Source: Haloferax elongans ATCC BAA-1513 (GTDB taxonomy: Archaea; Halobacteriota; Halobacteria; Halobacteriales; Haloferacaceae). From it: a stretch of 64,000 nucleotides of DNA. The notes below the pieces were generated by a model. The model ran no database searches. It was not told the DNA's origin and saw nothing but the letters and a program-made list of their open reading frames with translations. The DNA lies in assembly GCF_000336755.1 (NCBI RefSeq), contig NZ_AOLK01000024.1, positions 1-64,000 of the forward strand. The letters are read 5' to 3'. Shown here piece by piece: positions 8,337 to 15,886 of the stretch (positions are counted from its first letter, which is position 1; every line of letters starts with the position of its first letter). A program made the translations under genes and the position numbers.

Positions 8337-8927
8337 GTGGACCTCGCGCTCCTCTACAGCGGCGGGAAAGACTCTTCTCTCGCCGCGCTGCTCCTCGATT
8401 CGTTCTACGACGTCACGCTCGTGACGGCGCACTTCGGCGTCACCGACGACTGGAAACACGCTAAAGATGCGGCCCTCGAACTCGGCTACGAGTTCGAGAC
8501 GCTGGAACTCGACTCGGATGTCGCCGACGCGGCAGCCGAGCAGATGGTCGCCGACGGCTACCCCCGAAACGGGATTCAAGAAGTCCACGAACACGCGCTG
8601 GAATCGGTGTGCGGCCTCGACTTCGACGCCGTCGCCGACGGGACGCGCCGTGACGACAGAGTCCCGTCTATCTCGCGGGCGCAGGCACAGAGTCTCGAAG
8701 ACCGACACGGCGTCGACTATCTCTCACCGCTTTCGGGGTTCGGCCGCAACGCGGTCGACCGCCTCGTCGAGACGCACCTCGACGTCGAAACCGGCCCCTC
8801 AGAGCAGATTCCGAAAGCCGACTACGAGGGCGAACTGCGTCGGCTCATCGCCGCCGAACACGGCCAAGAAGCCGTCGAAGAAGTGTTCCCGGACCACGTC
8901 CAGAGCTACGTTCACGGCCGACGGTAG
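8337..8927 (+). CDS. PP-loop ATP pyrophosphatase-like protein (DUF7411/asparagine-synthase-like)
   Basis: The 196 residues form a single N-type ATP pyrophosphatase domain. The PP-loop LLYSGGKDSS is at residues 5-14, and DGTRRDDRVPS at about 101-111 is likely a nucleotide or substrate loop. Such domains adenylate a substrate, often a tRNA base or a carboxylate; the substrate here is not evident. GTG 8337 is used as start, only four bases after the PDCD5 stop, implying translational coupling with a ribosomal operon. That context favours an RNA-modification role, but this is inference. Confidence 0.83.
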   Translation: MDLALLYSGGKDSSLAALLLDSFYDVTLVTAHFGVTDDWKHAKDAALELGYEFETLELDSDVADAAAEQMVADGYPRNGIQEVHEHALESVCGLDFDAVADGTRRDDRVPSISRAQAQSLEDRHGVDYLSPLSGFGRNAVDRLVETHLDVETGPSEQIPKADYEGELRRLIAAEHGQEAVEEVFPDHVQSYVHGRR

Positions 8928-9003
8928 ACGGTCAAATCGACTCCGTCCGCTGCCGGAAGTCGCGTCGAGGCCCGTATCGCGTCGCTTTTCACCGCGTCTC
9001 TCT

Positions 9004-9011
9004 GGAGGTGA
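9004..9011 (+). promoter_or_regulatory. Strong Shine-Dalgarno of the 9015 gene
   Basis: GGAGGTGA lies three bases before ATG 9015. It stands out because many genes here look leaderless, and it implies that this gene is translated from a leadered message. Confidence 0.6.
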
Positions 9012-9014
9012 ACC

Positions 9015-9920
9015 ATGGACCCGGGAATCTTCTACTCCATTCTCGCGGCGTTCGTCTGGGGCGTCTACATCTTCGTGCTGAAGCGCTACTTCCCAGGGTA
9101 CCCGGGTGCGGTCATTACCGTCGTCGTCAACGTCTTCGCCGTCGCGTGGTACCTGCCCGTGTCAGCGGTGACACTCGACCCCGCAACTGTGCCGTCGCTC
9201 GCAACAATCGGCGCGTCGGGCATCGCCATCGTGGCCGGAACCGCGGCACTCGTTGGAGTCGCGTTCATTCTGTTCGTCGACGCACTCGAATCTGGGGACG
9301 TGTCCTACGTCGCGCCGATAAACAAGCTCGTTCCGGTGTTCGTCCTTCCGATCGAGATTCTCTTCTTGAATCAGTTCCTCACGGGCCTGCAGGTCGCGGG
9401 CGTCGCGGTCGCGACCGCGGCCGTCTACGTGGCGAACTACGAAGGCGGGGCGCTCCTCGACCCCCTCCGACGAGCAGTTCGCTCCCGGCCTGCACAACTC
9501 GCACTGGCGAGTGCGGCCTGTTACGCCGCCAGCGACGTGGGAAAACGCGTTGCCCTGCAGGAACTCGCCATCCCGACGAGCGTGTTCGTCCCGGTGCTCT
9601 TCGCCGGAGCCGGTCTCGCAGTGCTTCCCGTCGCGCTCCGCAACTGGACCAGCGTTCGGGGCGACCTGCCGAAGTTCGCTGCAGCGGGCGCACTCGTCGC
9701 CCTCGGCGAGCACGTCACTTCGACGGCCTTCGGACTGGTGCCCGCGAGCATCGCGTCGCCCATCGTCAACACGCAAGCGGTCATTGCCGTCATCCTCGGC
9801 GGCGTCCTCCTCCGCGAAGCGCAGTTCGGCACGCGCCTCGCCGCCGCGTTCCTCGCCGTCGCGGGCGTCTCGCTCATCGCGATTGGTGACGTGAGCGGGT
9901 TGCTCGCGCTCTTCGGCTGA
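9015..9920 (+). CDS. EamA/DMT-family transporter
   Basis: A 301-residue ten-helix membrane protein with the duplicated EamA architecture (two halves of five helices, dividing near residue 150). Such carriers usually export amino acids or metabolites, or scavenge nucleotide sugars; the substrate cannot be read here. Conserved features are AAFVWGVYIFVLKRYF in the first helix and ALGEHVTSTAFGLVPASIA in the second half, where EamA proteins carry a signature around helix 8. The ATG is fixed by the Shine-Dalgarno directly upstream. It lies between the PP-loop gene and hisS. Confidence 0.87.
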   Translation: MDPGIFYSILAAFVWGVYIFVLKRYFPGYPGAVITVVVNVFAVAWYLPVSAVTLDPATVPSLATIGASGIAIVAGTAALVGVAFILFVDALESGDVSYVAPINKLVPVFVLPIEILFLNQFLTGLQVAGVAVATAAVYVANYEGGALLDPLRRAVRSRPAQLALASAACYAASDVGKRVALQELAIPTSVFVPVLFAGAGLAVLPVALRNWTSVRGDLPKFAAAGALVALGEHVTSTAFGLVPASIASPIVNTQAVIAVILGGVLLREAQFGTRLAAAFLAVAGVSLIAIGDVSGLLALFG

Positions 9921-9992
9921 CGTTCTGGCCGTCGCCGGTCACGACTGCCCGGAACAACAGGTTTCAAGCGGAGCCTTCGCCAACGAATGGGC

Positions 9993-11288
9993 ATGTACGA
10001 CCGACTCAAGGGCTTTCGTGATTTCTACCCCGAAGAGATGTCGGCTCGACGCGAGGTCACAGACACCGTCGAGACGACGGCCGCCCGCTATGGCTTCCGC
10101 GAGATTGGGACACCACACCTCGAACGGACCCAGATGTACGTCGATAAGTCCGGCGAGGAAATCGTCGAGGAGCTATACGCCTTCGAGGACAAAGGCGGCC
10201 GCGACATCTCGCTGACGCCCGAGCTAACGCCGACCGTCGCCCGAATGGTCGTCGCCAAGCAGCAGGCACTGTCGAAGCCCATCAAGTGGGTTTCGACCCG
10301 TCCGTTCTGGCGCTACGAGCAGGTCCAACAGGGACGCTTCCGCGAGTTCTACCAGACGAACGCCGACATCTTCGGCTCGACCGAACCCGAAGCCGACGCC
10401 GAGATTCTGGCCTTCGCGGCGGAGGCGCTGACCGACCTCGGACTCACCGCCGACGACTTCGAGTTCCGCGTCTCTCACCGCGACATTCTCGGTGGACTGC
10501 TGCGCTCGTTCGACGCCGACGTGGACGTGCGAGACGCCATCCGCGCCGTCGACAAATCCGAGAAGGTCGAACGCGAGGAGTACCTTGGGCTTCTGTCCGA
10601 TGCGGGCCTCTCGTACGACCAGGCAGCCGAGTTCGCCGACCTGCTGGACCGCGGCGACCTCGACGAAATCGCCGACTTTGGCGGCGACGACGTCGCTTCG
10701 GCGGTCGAGAACCTCCAAAATGTCCTCGCGGCGGCCGAGGACTTCGGTGCTGGCGACTACTGCGAAGTGTCGCTGACGACCGCCCGCGGCCTCGATTACT
10801 ACACGGGCGTCGTCTTCGAGTGCTTCGACTCGACAGGAGAGGTCTCGCGTGCCACCTTCGGTGGCGGACGCTACGACGACCTCATCGAGTCCTTCGGCGG
10901 GCAACCGACGCCTGCGGTCGGTGTCGCACTCGGCGACGCGACCCTCCAGCTTCTCTGCCAGCGCGCCGGTGTCTGGCCCGAGGAAGCGCTCTCGACGGAT
11001 TACTACGTCCTGACCGTCGGCGACACCCGCGACGTTGCATCGCGTATCGCCCGCGACCTCCGCGCGTCGGGGAACGTCGTCGAGACGGACGTCGCCGGAC
11101 GGAGTTTCGGTGCACAGATGTCCTACGCCGACTCCATCAACGCCGAGTCCGTCGTTATCGTCGGCGAGCGAGACCTCGAAAACGGCGAAGTGACTATCAA
11201 GGACATGGAGAGTGGCGACCAGACGACCGCGCCCGTCGACGACTTCCCCGGCGAGAGCGACGCGCCGACCTACGAAGACTACGAGTAG
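9993..11288 (+). CDS. hisS: Histidyl-tRNA synthetase
   Basis: Charges tRNA-His. The 431 residues are a class II synthetase: N-terminal YDRLKGFRDFYPEEM, motif 2 around RPFWRYEQVQQGRFREFYQ, the HisRS signatures TARGLDYYTGVVFE and GGGRYDDL, and a C-terminal anticodon-binding domain. ATG 9993 is chosen because homologues begin MYDRLKGF; an ATG two codons earlier (9987) is possible. A weak TTTCAA box sits about 29 bases before 9993. Downstream is a Usp gene with its own spacer of about 90 bases. Confidence 0.95.
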   Translation: MYDRLKGFRDFYPEEMSARREVTDTVETTAARYGFREIGTPHLERTQMYVDKSGEEIVEELYAFEDKGGRDISLTPELTPTVARMVVAKQQALSKPIKWVSTRPFWRYEQVQQGRFREFYQTNADIFGSTEPEADAEILAFAAEALTDLGLTADDFEFRVSHRDILGGLLRSFDADVDVRDAIRAVDKSEKVEREEYLGLLSDAGLSYDQAAEFADLLDRGDLDEIADFGGDDVASAVENLQNVLAAAEDFGAGDYCEVSLTTARGLDYYTGVVFECFDSTGEVSRATFGGGRYDDLIESFGGQPTPAVGVALGDATLQLLCQRAGVWPEEALSTDYYVLTVGDTRDVASRIARDLRASGNVVETDVAGRSFGAQMSYADSINAESVVIVGERDLENGEVTIKDMESGDQTTAPVDDFPGESDAPTYEDYE

Positions 11289-11379
11289 GCCCCGTCGCTG
11301 CGGCTCGAACGCCCCAAATTCTCGCCCACCGGGAGCCGCGAAGGGTCTTTTGTGCCACCCTCCCGTAGACACGCTCGAG

Positions 11380-11826
11380 ATGTACGACACGATATTGGTC
11401 CCCATGGACGGGAGCGCCCCGAGCGACGTGGCACTGGAACGAGCCATCGACCTCGCAGACCGGATGGACGCGACGGTCCACGCGCTTTACGTCGTCGACG
11501 AGCGCGTCCTTCACGCGACGCAGTTGGACGCCGGTGGACTCATCCGAGCCTACGAGGACGAAGGCGAGCGAATCGTCTCCAAAGCAGTGGAGAAAGCGGA
11601 GGCAGCAGGCGTCGACGTCGTGACTGAGGTCCAACACGGAACGCCACACCGAACGATTCTCTCGTACGCCGAGGAATCCGGCGTCGACCTCATCGTGATG
11701 GGAACCCACGGTCGCCGCGGGCTGGAGCGCTATCTCATCGGGAGCGTCACAGAGCGCGTGCTCCGCCTGTCCGACGCGCCGGTGTTCACCGTCCGCGCCG
11801 AGGACTCGCCGGTCGAATCGGAGTAA
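11380..11826 (+). CDS. Universal stress protein (UspA family), ATP-binding type
   Basis: A 148-residue single Usp domain, Rossmann-like, usually dimeric and stress-linked. It opens YDTILVPMDGS, and the ATP-binding signature G-x2-G-x9-G-S is intact in GTHGRRGLERYLIGS near residues 109-123. The C-terminus ends PVESE. The same sequence is repeated twice more after the stop codon in 21-base steps, in frame, ending at a second TAA near 11868. No operon partner is evident; truA starts 66 bases later. Confidence 0.9.
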   Translation: MYDTILVPMDGSAPSDVALERAIDLADRMDATVHALYVVDERVLHATQLDAGGLIRAYEDEGERIVSKAVEKAEAAGVDVVTEVQHGTPHRTILSYAEESGVDLIVMGTHGRRGLERYLIGSVTERVLRLSDAPVFTVRAEDSPVESE

Positions 11827-11873
11827 TCGTCGGTCGAAGTAGTGTCGCCGCCGGTCGAAGCAGAGTAATAGTC
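11808..11873 (+). repeat. Three 21-base tandem units spanning the usp stop codon
   Basis: Imperfect 21-base units start at 11808, 11829 and 11850. Units one and three agree at nearly all positions (core GCCGGTCGAA...GAGTAAT), and each contains an in-frame TAA in the usp reading frame. The unit length is an exact multiple of three. Confidence 0.7.
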
Positions 11874-11892
11874 CGGCGAAGAACCCAGCCAT

Positions 11893-12705
11893 ATGCGTGC
11901 CTTCCGCGTCGCATACGATGGCCGCCCGTATCACGGGTTCCAGCGACAGCCTGACGTTCCAACCGTGGAAGACACTCTTCTCGACGCCTGCCGCACCCTC
12001 GGAATCTGCGATGCCGACGAGGTTCCAGTCGGCTACGCCGCCTCGGGCCGGACCGACGCGGGCGTCTCGGCGCTGGCTCAGACGGTCGCCTTCGAGTGCC
12101 CCGAGTGGTGTACGCCGCGGGCGCTGAACGCCGAACTCCCCGGAACGATTCGGGCGTGGGCGTCGGCCGATGTTCCCGACGACTTCCACGCCAGACACCA
12201 TCCCTCCCGCCGGGAGTACGTCTACGACCTGCACGCCCCGAGCGAAGCCGTCGACGACGACCTCGCAGCAACCGTGTTCGACGAACTCTGCGGCGAGCAC
12301 GACTTTCACAACCTCACGCCCGACGAGGTTGGAACCGTGCGGACACTCGACGGCGAGGTGTGGCGCGACGGCGACTTCCTCCTGTTCCGTATCGAAGCCG
12401 GTGGGTTCGCCCGCGAACTCGTCCGGCGCGTCGTCTCGCTCGTTCGAGCCATCGCGACGGGTGCCGCACCGAGAGAAAAGCTCGACCGCGTGTTCAGTTC
12501 CGAGCACCTACAGGGACCAGACGGCGTCCCGCCAGCACCGCCGACACCCCTCGTCCTCACGGCCGTCGACTACCCCGGCGTCGAGTTCGCGGTCGACACC
12601 GACGCGGCCGAGAGCGCAGTACAGGCGTTCGGCGAACGGGCGCTTGCCGACCGCATCGGGTGGCGCGTCGGAACGCGAATTCGTGACGGAATTTCGGAGC
12701 AATAG
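11893..12705 (+). CDS. truA: tRNA pseudouridine synthase A
   Basis: Converts uridines 38-40 in the tRNA anticodon stem-loop to pseudouridine. The 270 residues cover the normal TruA length. The catalytic aspartate is D55 in SGRTDAGVSALAQ, and AYDGRPYHGFQRQ at 8-20 is the typical N-terminal motif. The late FARELVRRVV helix is also characteristic. It stands among stand-alone genes on the same strand. Confidence 0.95.
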   Translation: MRAFRVAYDGRPYHGFQRQPDVPTVEDTLLDACRTLGICDADEVPVGYAASGRTDAGVSALAQTVAFECPEWCTPRALNAELPGTIRAWASADVPDDFHARHHPSRREYVYDLHAPSEAVDDDLAATVFDELCGEHDFHNLTPDEVGTVRTLDGEVWRDGDFLLFRIEAGGFARELVRRVVSLVRAIATGAAPREKLDRVFSSEHLQGPDGVPPAPPTPLVLTAVDYPGVEFAVDTDAAESAVQAFGERALADRIGWRVGTRIRDGISEQ

Positions 12706-12792
12706 GCAGTTTGTAGCCCGGTCAATAGCACTCCCGAGTGGTTCGTGGACCTCATAGCAAGGCTATCTTCACTCCGGGGCGAGTGTCTCCAC

Positions 12793-13440
12793 ATGTGCTA
12801 CGACGCTGTCATCTTTGACAACGACGGCGTACTGACCCGCCCGACCTTGCTGGAGGTCGAGCGCGAAGCGGTCCGACGGGCGTTCTCGGAGTTCGACGTC
12901 GACCCGACGACCGAAGCCGTCGATGGCGTCATCCACGGCGGACTCACGCGCTTGCGCCGCATCTGTCGCATCCACGACGTTCCCACCGACGAGTTTTGGA
13001 CCAGCCACGAAGCCCACGCCGCGGCGGTGCAGCGCGACTGTCTGGAGAACGGCACGAAACCACTGTACAGTGACGTGCAGGCGCTCGACGACCTCGACCA
13101 TCCACTCGCGGTCGTGAGCAACAACCAACACGAGACTATCGAACACATCCTCGACGTGTTCGACCTCACAGACCGATTCGAGGTGGCCTTCGGCCGTGAA
13201 CCGACCGTCGAAGGAGCACGCGTGAAGAAGCCAGACCCCCACTACATCCAGCGCGCAATGGCCGAGTTAGGCGTCGAAAGCGCGCTCTACGTCGGCGACA
13301 GCAACGTGGACGTTGTCGCCGCCACCCGCGCCGGTATCGACTCGGCGTTCATCCGCCGCCCGCACCGTGACGGCTACAAACTCGCCGCCGACCCGACCTA
13401 CGAACTCGACTCGCTGGACGAGTTGCCAGCGGTCTGTTGA
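12793..13440 (+). CDS. HAD-superfamily hydrolase (phosphoglycolate-phosphatase-like)
   Basis: A 215-residue HAD phosphatase with a C1-type cap. Motif I is DNDGVLT at about 9-15 with nucleophile D9, and motif II Ser is in VVSNNQ. The motif III lysine is in VKKPDPHY, and motif IV is YVGDSNVDVVAA. The first Asp is followed by N-D rather than x-D-G-T, still within HAD norms. Substrate is undetermined; small phosphosugars are usual. ATG 12793 is chosen because MCYDAVIFDNDGV matches family N-termini; the frame is open 16 codons further upstream. Confidence 0.88.
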   Translation: MCYDAVIFDNDGVLTRPTLLEVEREAVRRAFSEFDVDPTTEAVDGVIHGGLTRLRRICRIHDVPTDEFWTSHEAHAAAVQRDCLENGTKPLYSDVQALDDLDHPLAVVSNNQHETIEHILDVFDLTDRFEVAFGREPTVEGARVKKPDPHYIQRAMAELGVESALYVGDSNVDVVAATRAGIDSAFIRRPHRDGYKLAADPTYELDSLDELPAVC

Positions 13441-13502
13441 CCCGAATCGCCCCGCGGTTCCAACCGAACGCCGAGTAGTGTAAACGTAGCACTCGAGTGT
13501 CA

Positions 13503-13508
13503 TTTTAT
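13503..13508 (+). promoter_or_regulatory. TATA-like box that decides the amphi-Trp gene start
   Basis: TTTTAT is centred about 28 bases before ATG 13534. An upstream in-frame ATG at 13507 falls inside this box and so cannot be the start of the mature message. Confidence 0.55.
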
Positions 13509-13533
13509 GGGTGTTCCCGTCGTATCGTCGCGC

Positions 13534-13830
13534 ATGGGAGAACTGGAGACTGAGGAGTTGATGAGTCGCGCAGAGATTGCAAACTACCTTCGGGAGTTCG
13601 CCGACCAACTCGACGGTGACGGGGACGTGTCGCTCGAACTCGACGGCCGAGGCGTGACGATGTCACCAGCCGAGCCGATTACGTTCAAGCTCGAAGGCGA
13701 ATCGGACTGGTCGCAGGGCGACACCGAGGCCAAACAGAGCATCGAGTTCGAACTCGTGTGGTGGCGGGCGGCGACGACCGCCGAAGAAGGAGCGCTGAAC
13801 GTCAAGAACGAGAGCGAGAGCGAAGAGTAG
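13534..13830 (+). CDS. Amphi-Trp domain protein
   Basis: A 98-residue acidic protein of the haloarchaeal amphi-Trp family, which alternates polar and hydrophobic residues in strands and has conserved tryptophans near the end (ELVWWRA at about 78-84). The first third, SRAEIANYLREFADQL, is a helix. Function unknown. The next gene, 61 bases on, encodes a small membrane protein, and the two may be cotranscribed. Confidence 0.82.
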   Translation: MGELETEELMSRAEIANYLREFADQLDGDGDVSLELDGRGVTMSPAEPITFKLEGESDWSQGDTEAKQSIEFELVWWRAATTAEEGALNVKNESESEE

Positions 13831-13890
13831 ACCGGAAGTCACACGGTGTGATTCCGGAAGAGACAAGCCCAAATGGAATGACATTTTTTC

Positions 13891-14208
13891 ATGGACGAGT
13901 CGACAGCGTGGAACGCAACTCTCCACATCGTGTTCGGGATTTTTCTGCTCAGTTTCGGAGGAGTCATCGGGTACGTTCTCAGCATTGGGGAAGGACTCTA
14001 TGGCGTCGTGTTCGCCCTTTTCGTATTGGTGCCAGCGCTCGTCTTCGGTATTCACCGAATCGTCGTCGGTGTCGGGATTGTCATCGCAGCGTCGACGGCA
14101 AATGCGCTCGAACACGCAACCCCGACAGGCGTTGCCGGGTCGGAGCAAGATACCGGCAGTGGCGGGCCCAGCGCCGCCGACGATTGGTCACGCCCCACTG
14201 AGGATTAG
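13891..14208 (+). CDS. Small membrane protein, function unknown
   Basis: The 105 residues have two strong hydrophobic helices (about 9-30 and 36-68, the second perhaps two segments) and a soluble acidic tail. I see no recognisable family. Its stop codon overlaps by four bases the stop of the convergent M28 peptidase gene. Confidence 0.65.
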   Translation: MDESTAWNATLHIVFGIFLLSFGGVIGYVLSIGEGLYGVVFALFVLVPALVFGIHRIVVGVGIVIAASTANALEHATPTGVAGSEQDTGSGGPSAADDWSRPTED

Positions 14209-15542
14209 TCCCAGCCAGTCGGCCAGATACCCGCCGCTTTCATCCCGACCTCGAAGTCTGCTTGCCGGAAGGCTGCGGCGAGGTCGTCGTCGTCGAGACG
14301 CGAGACAGCGCCAGCGGCGGCGTCGGACGCGAGTTCTCGGACGACCAGCGCGGTGAGCATCGCGTGCTCGCGGATGTTTCTCTCATCGACCTTGTCGCGG
14401 GTGTCGGCGTGGGTGTGGCCCCATCCCCGCCCGCGTTCGCCGCTGTCGCTGTGGAGTTGAACCGATGGGACGCCAGCCCGGACGAAGGGCCACTGGTCGC
14501 TGAACGGGTGTGGTTCCTCCTCGACGCGAATCGGGTGATTCGACTCGTCGGCGACGCGGGACACCACGGTTGCTGTCGATTCGGAGGCGTGAGTCATCGC
14601 CACAAGGTCACGGAATCGGCCCGCGCCGTCGACGTTGACGACCGCAGCGACGCTATCGAGGTCGAGGCGGTCGACGAGGTGTTCTGCGCCGGTCAATCCG
14701 AGTTCCTCCGCGCCGACGCCGACGACGCGAACGCCGAGCGGGAGGTCCATCGCCGCGAGGATTCTGGCGGCGGTGACGACAGTTGCGATGCCACAGCCAT
14801 TGTCGAGCGCGCCCTCGGCGATATCGTGGGCGTCGTAATGGGCGCAGACGACGAGTTCGCGGTCGGTGTCGGGGCCGACGCGACCCTCGACGTTTCGGCT
14901 CTCGCCGGGCGTCGTCTCCGCGTCGATTGTGAGGCGGGCTTCACCGCCGCGTTCAGCGTAGTCGCGCAGCCAGTCACCGGTTTCCTTGCTCACCCCCGCA
15001 GCAGGGGCTGGTGCTTCCTCGTCGTACCGGAGCGCGCCGGTCGGCGGGAGTTGTCCGGGAACGTGGTTGACGAAGAGAAAGCCGACGGCACCGGCGTCGA
15101 GCGCGTAGCCGAACTTCTCCATCCGGTGGACGAATCGGCCGCCTGCGGGCGTCGTCGTGCTCGCCACGGCGAGTGCGCCATCGACGTCTTTCTCGTCAAT
15201 TTCGTCCGGCGTCCCGTAGCCAACGTTCACGAGTGGTCCCGACACGTCTGCGGATGGCGCGTACGGGAGAGCAACAGCCTCGAACGAGCGGGAATCGGGG
15301 GCGGCCACAGTGAGTGTCGTCTTCCCGCGCGTCCAACACGCCATCTCGAAGGGGTCGTACTCCACGTCGCGGACACCGGCGTCTTCGAACGCCTCGGCGA
15401 CGAGTTCGCCAGCGCGTCTGTCGCCGTCGGTCCCGGCCATTCGGTCGCCGAGCGCAGTCAGTCGCGAGAGAAACTCCCACGGTCGGTCGTCGGTCCACGT
15501 GCGAGCGAACACGTCGCGGGCCGCAGGGGAGATATCGTCCAT
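14205..15542 (-). CDS. M28-family zinc aminopeptidase
   Basis: A 445-residue di-zinc exopeptidase. Candidate metal ligands follow the M28 order: His and Asp in CAHYDAHD, a bridging Asp in GALDNGCGIA, Glu-Glu in GAEELGL, Asp in VNVDGAG, and a late His in SVQLHSDSG. A PA-domain-like insertion (about 100-190) precedes the catalytic core. There is no signal peptide from ATG 15542, so it is probably cytoplasmic. The frame is open further upstream but that part reads as Arg-rich shadow sequence. Convergent with the preceding gene, overlapping by four bases. Confidence 0.87.
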   Translation of the reverse strand: MDDISPAARDVFARTWTDDRPWEFLSRLTALGDRMAGTDGDRRAGELVAEAFEDAGVRDVEYDPFEMACWTRGKTTLTVAAPDSRSFEAVALPYAPSADVSGPLVNVGYGTPDEIDEKDVDGALAVASTTTPAGGRFVHRMEKFGYALDAGAVGFLFVNHVPGQLPPTGALRYDEEAPAPAAGVSKETGDWLRDYAERGGEARLTIDAETTPGESRNVEGRVGPDTDRELVVCAHYDAHDIAEGALDNGCGIATVVTAARILAAMDLPLGVRVVGVGAEELGLTGAEHLVDRLDLDSVAAVVNVDGAGRFRDLVAMTHASESTATVVSRVADESNHPIRVEEEPHPFSDQWPFVRAGVPSVQLHSDSGERGRGWGHTHADTRDKVDERNIREHAMLTALVVRELASDAAAGAVSRLDDDDLAAAFRQADFEVGMKAAGIWPTGWD

Positions 15543-15652
15543 GGACCATCCACTCGGCGTCGTCTCAAGTGACTTGCGCCGGTGCGTCTGAAACTCCAAT
15601 AAAAGTGTTGCCCACAACCAATAACTAATTTGACGTGGTATCGGCGATTGCC

Positions 15653-15808
15653 ATGCCAAAGTGTCAAAACTGCGAATCTTTTGTGACAGAAGGCTATGTC
15701 CGGGTGTTCGCACCCGCCGGCATGGAGAATCCACGAGTCTGCCCGCACTGCGAGGATATGGTACGCGACGGGGCACAGGTACGACAGGCGCGCGCGACGC
15801 GTCACTGA
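15653..15808 (+). CDS. Tiny zinc-finger protein (DUF7563 type)
   Basis: A 51-residue protein with two Cys pairs: CQNC at 4-7 and CPHC at 30-33, a treble-clef or rubredoxin-knuckle-like zinc site. The conserved core SFVTEGYVRVFAPAG links them. Haloarchaea encode several such proteins (family number recalled from memory). An AT-rich TATA-like stretch (AATAACTAATT, about 15620-15630) lies about 28 bases before the ATG. Function unknown; nucleic-acid binding or protein-protein contact is plausible. Confidence 0.82.
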   Translation: MPKCQNCESFVTEGYVRVFAPAGMENPRVCPHCEDMVRDGAQVRQARATRH

Positions 15809-15886
15809 GGTCGATACCGCTCCCGGTTTCTCTCCGCCGCCGGCCGATTGACAAGGCTTACCAGCCGAGGGTGCGACCGACCCGAT

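Noticed and set aside
8337-8927. Calling the PP-loop protein a known tRNA thiolase (TtcA/NcsA)
   Set aside because: The zinc-ribbon cysteines needed for those enzymes are absent; only the ATP loop is visible.
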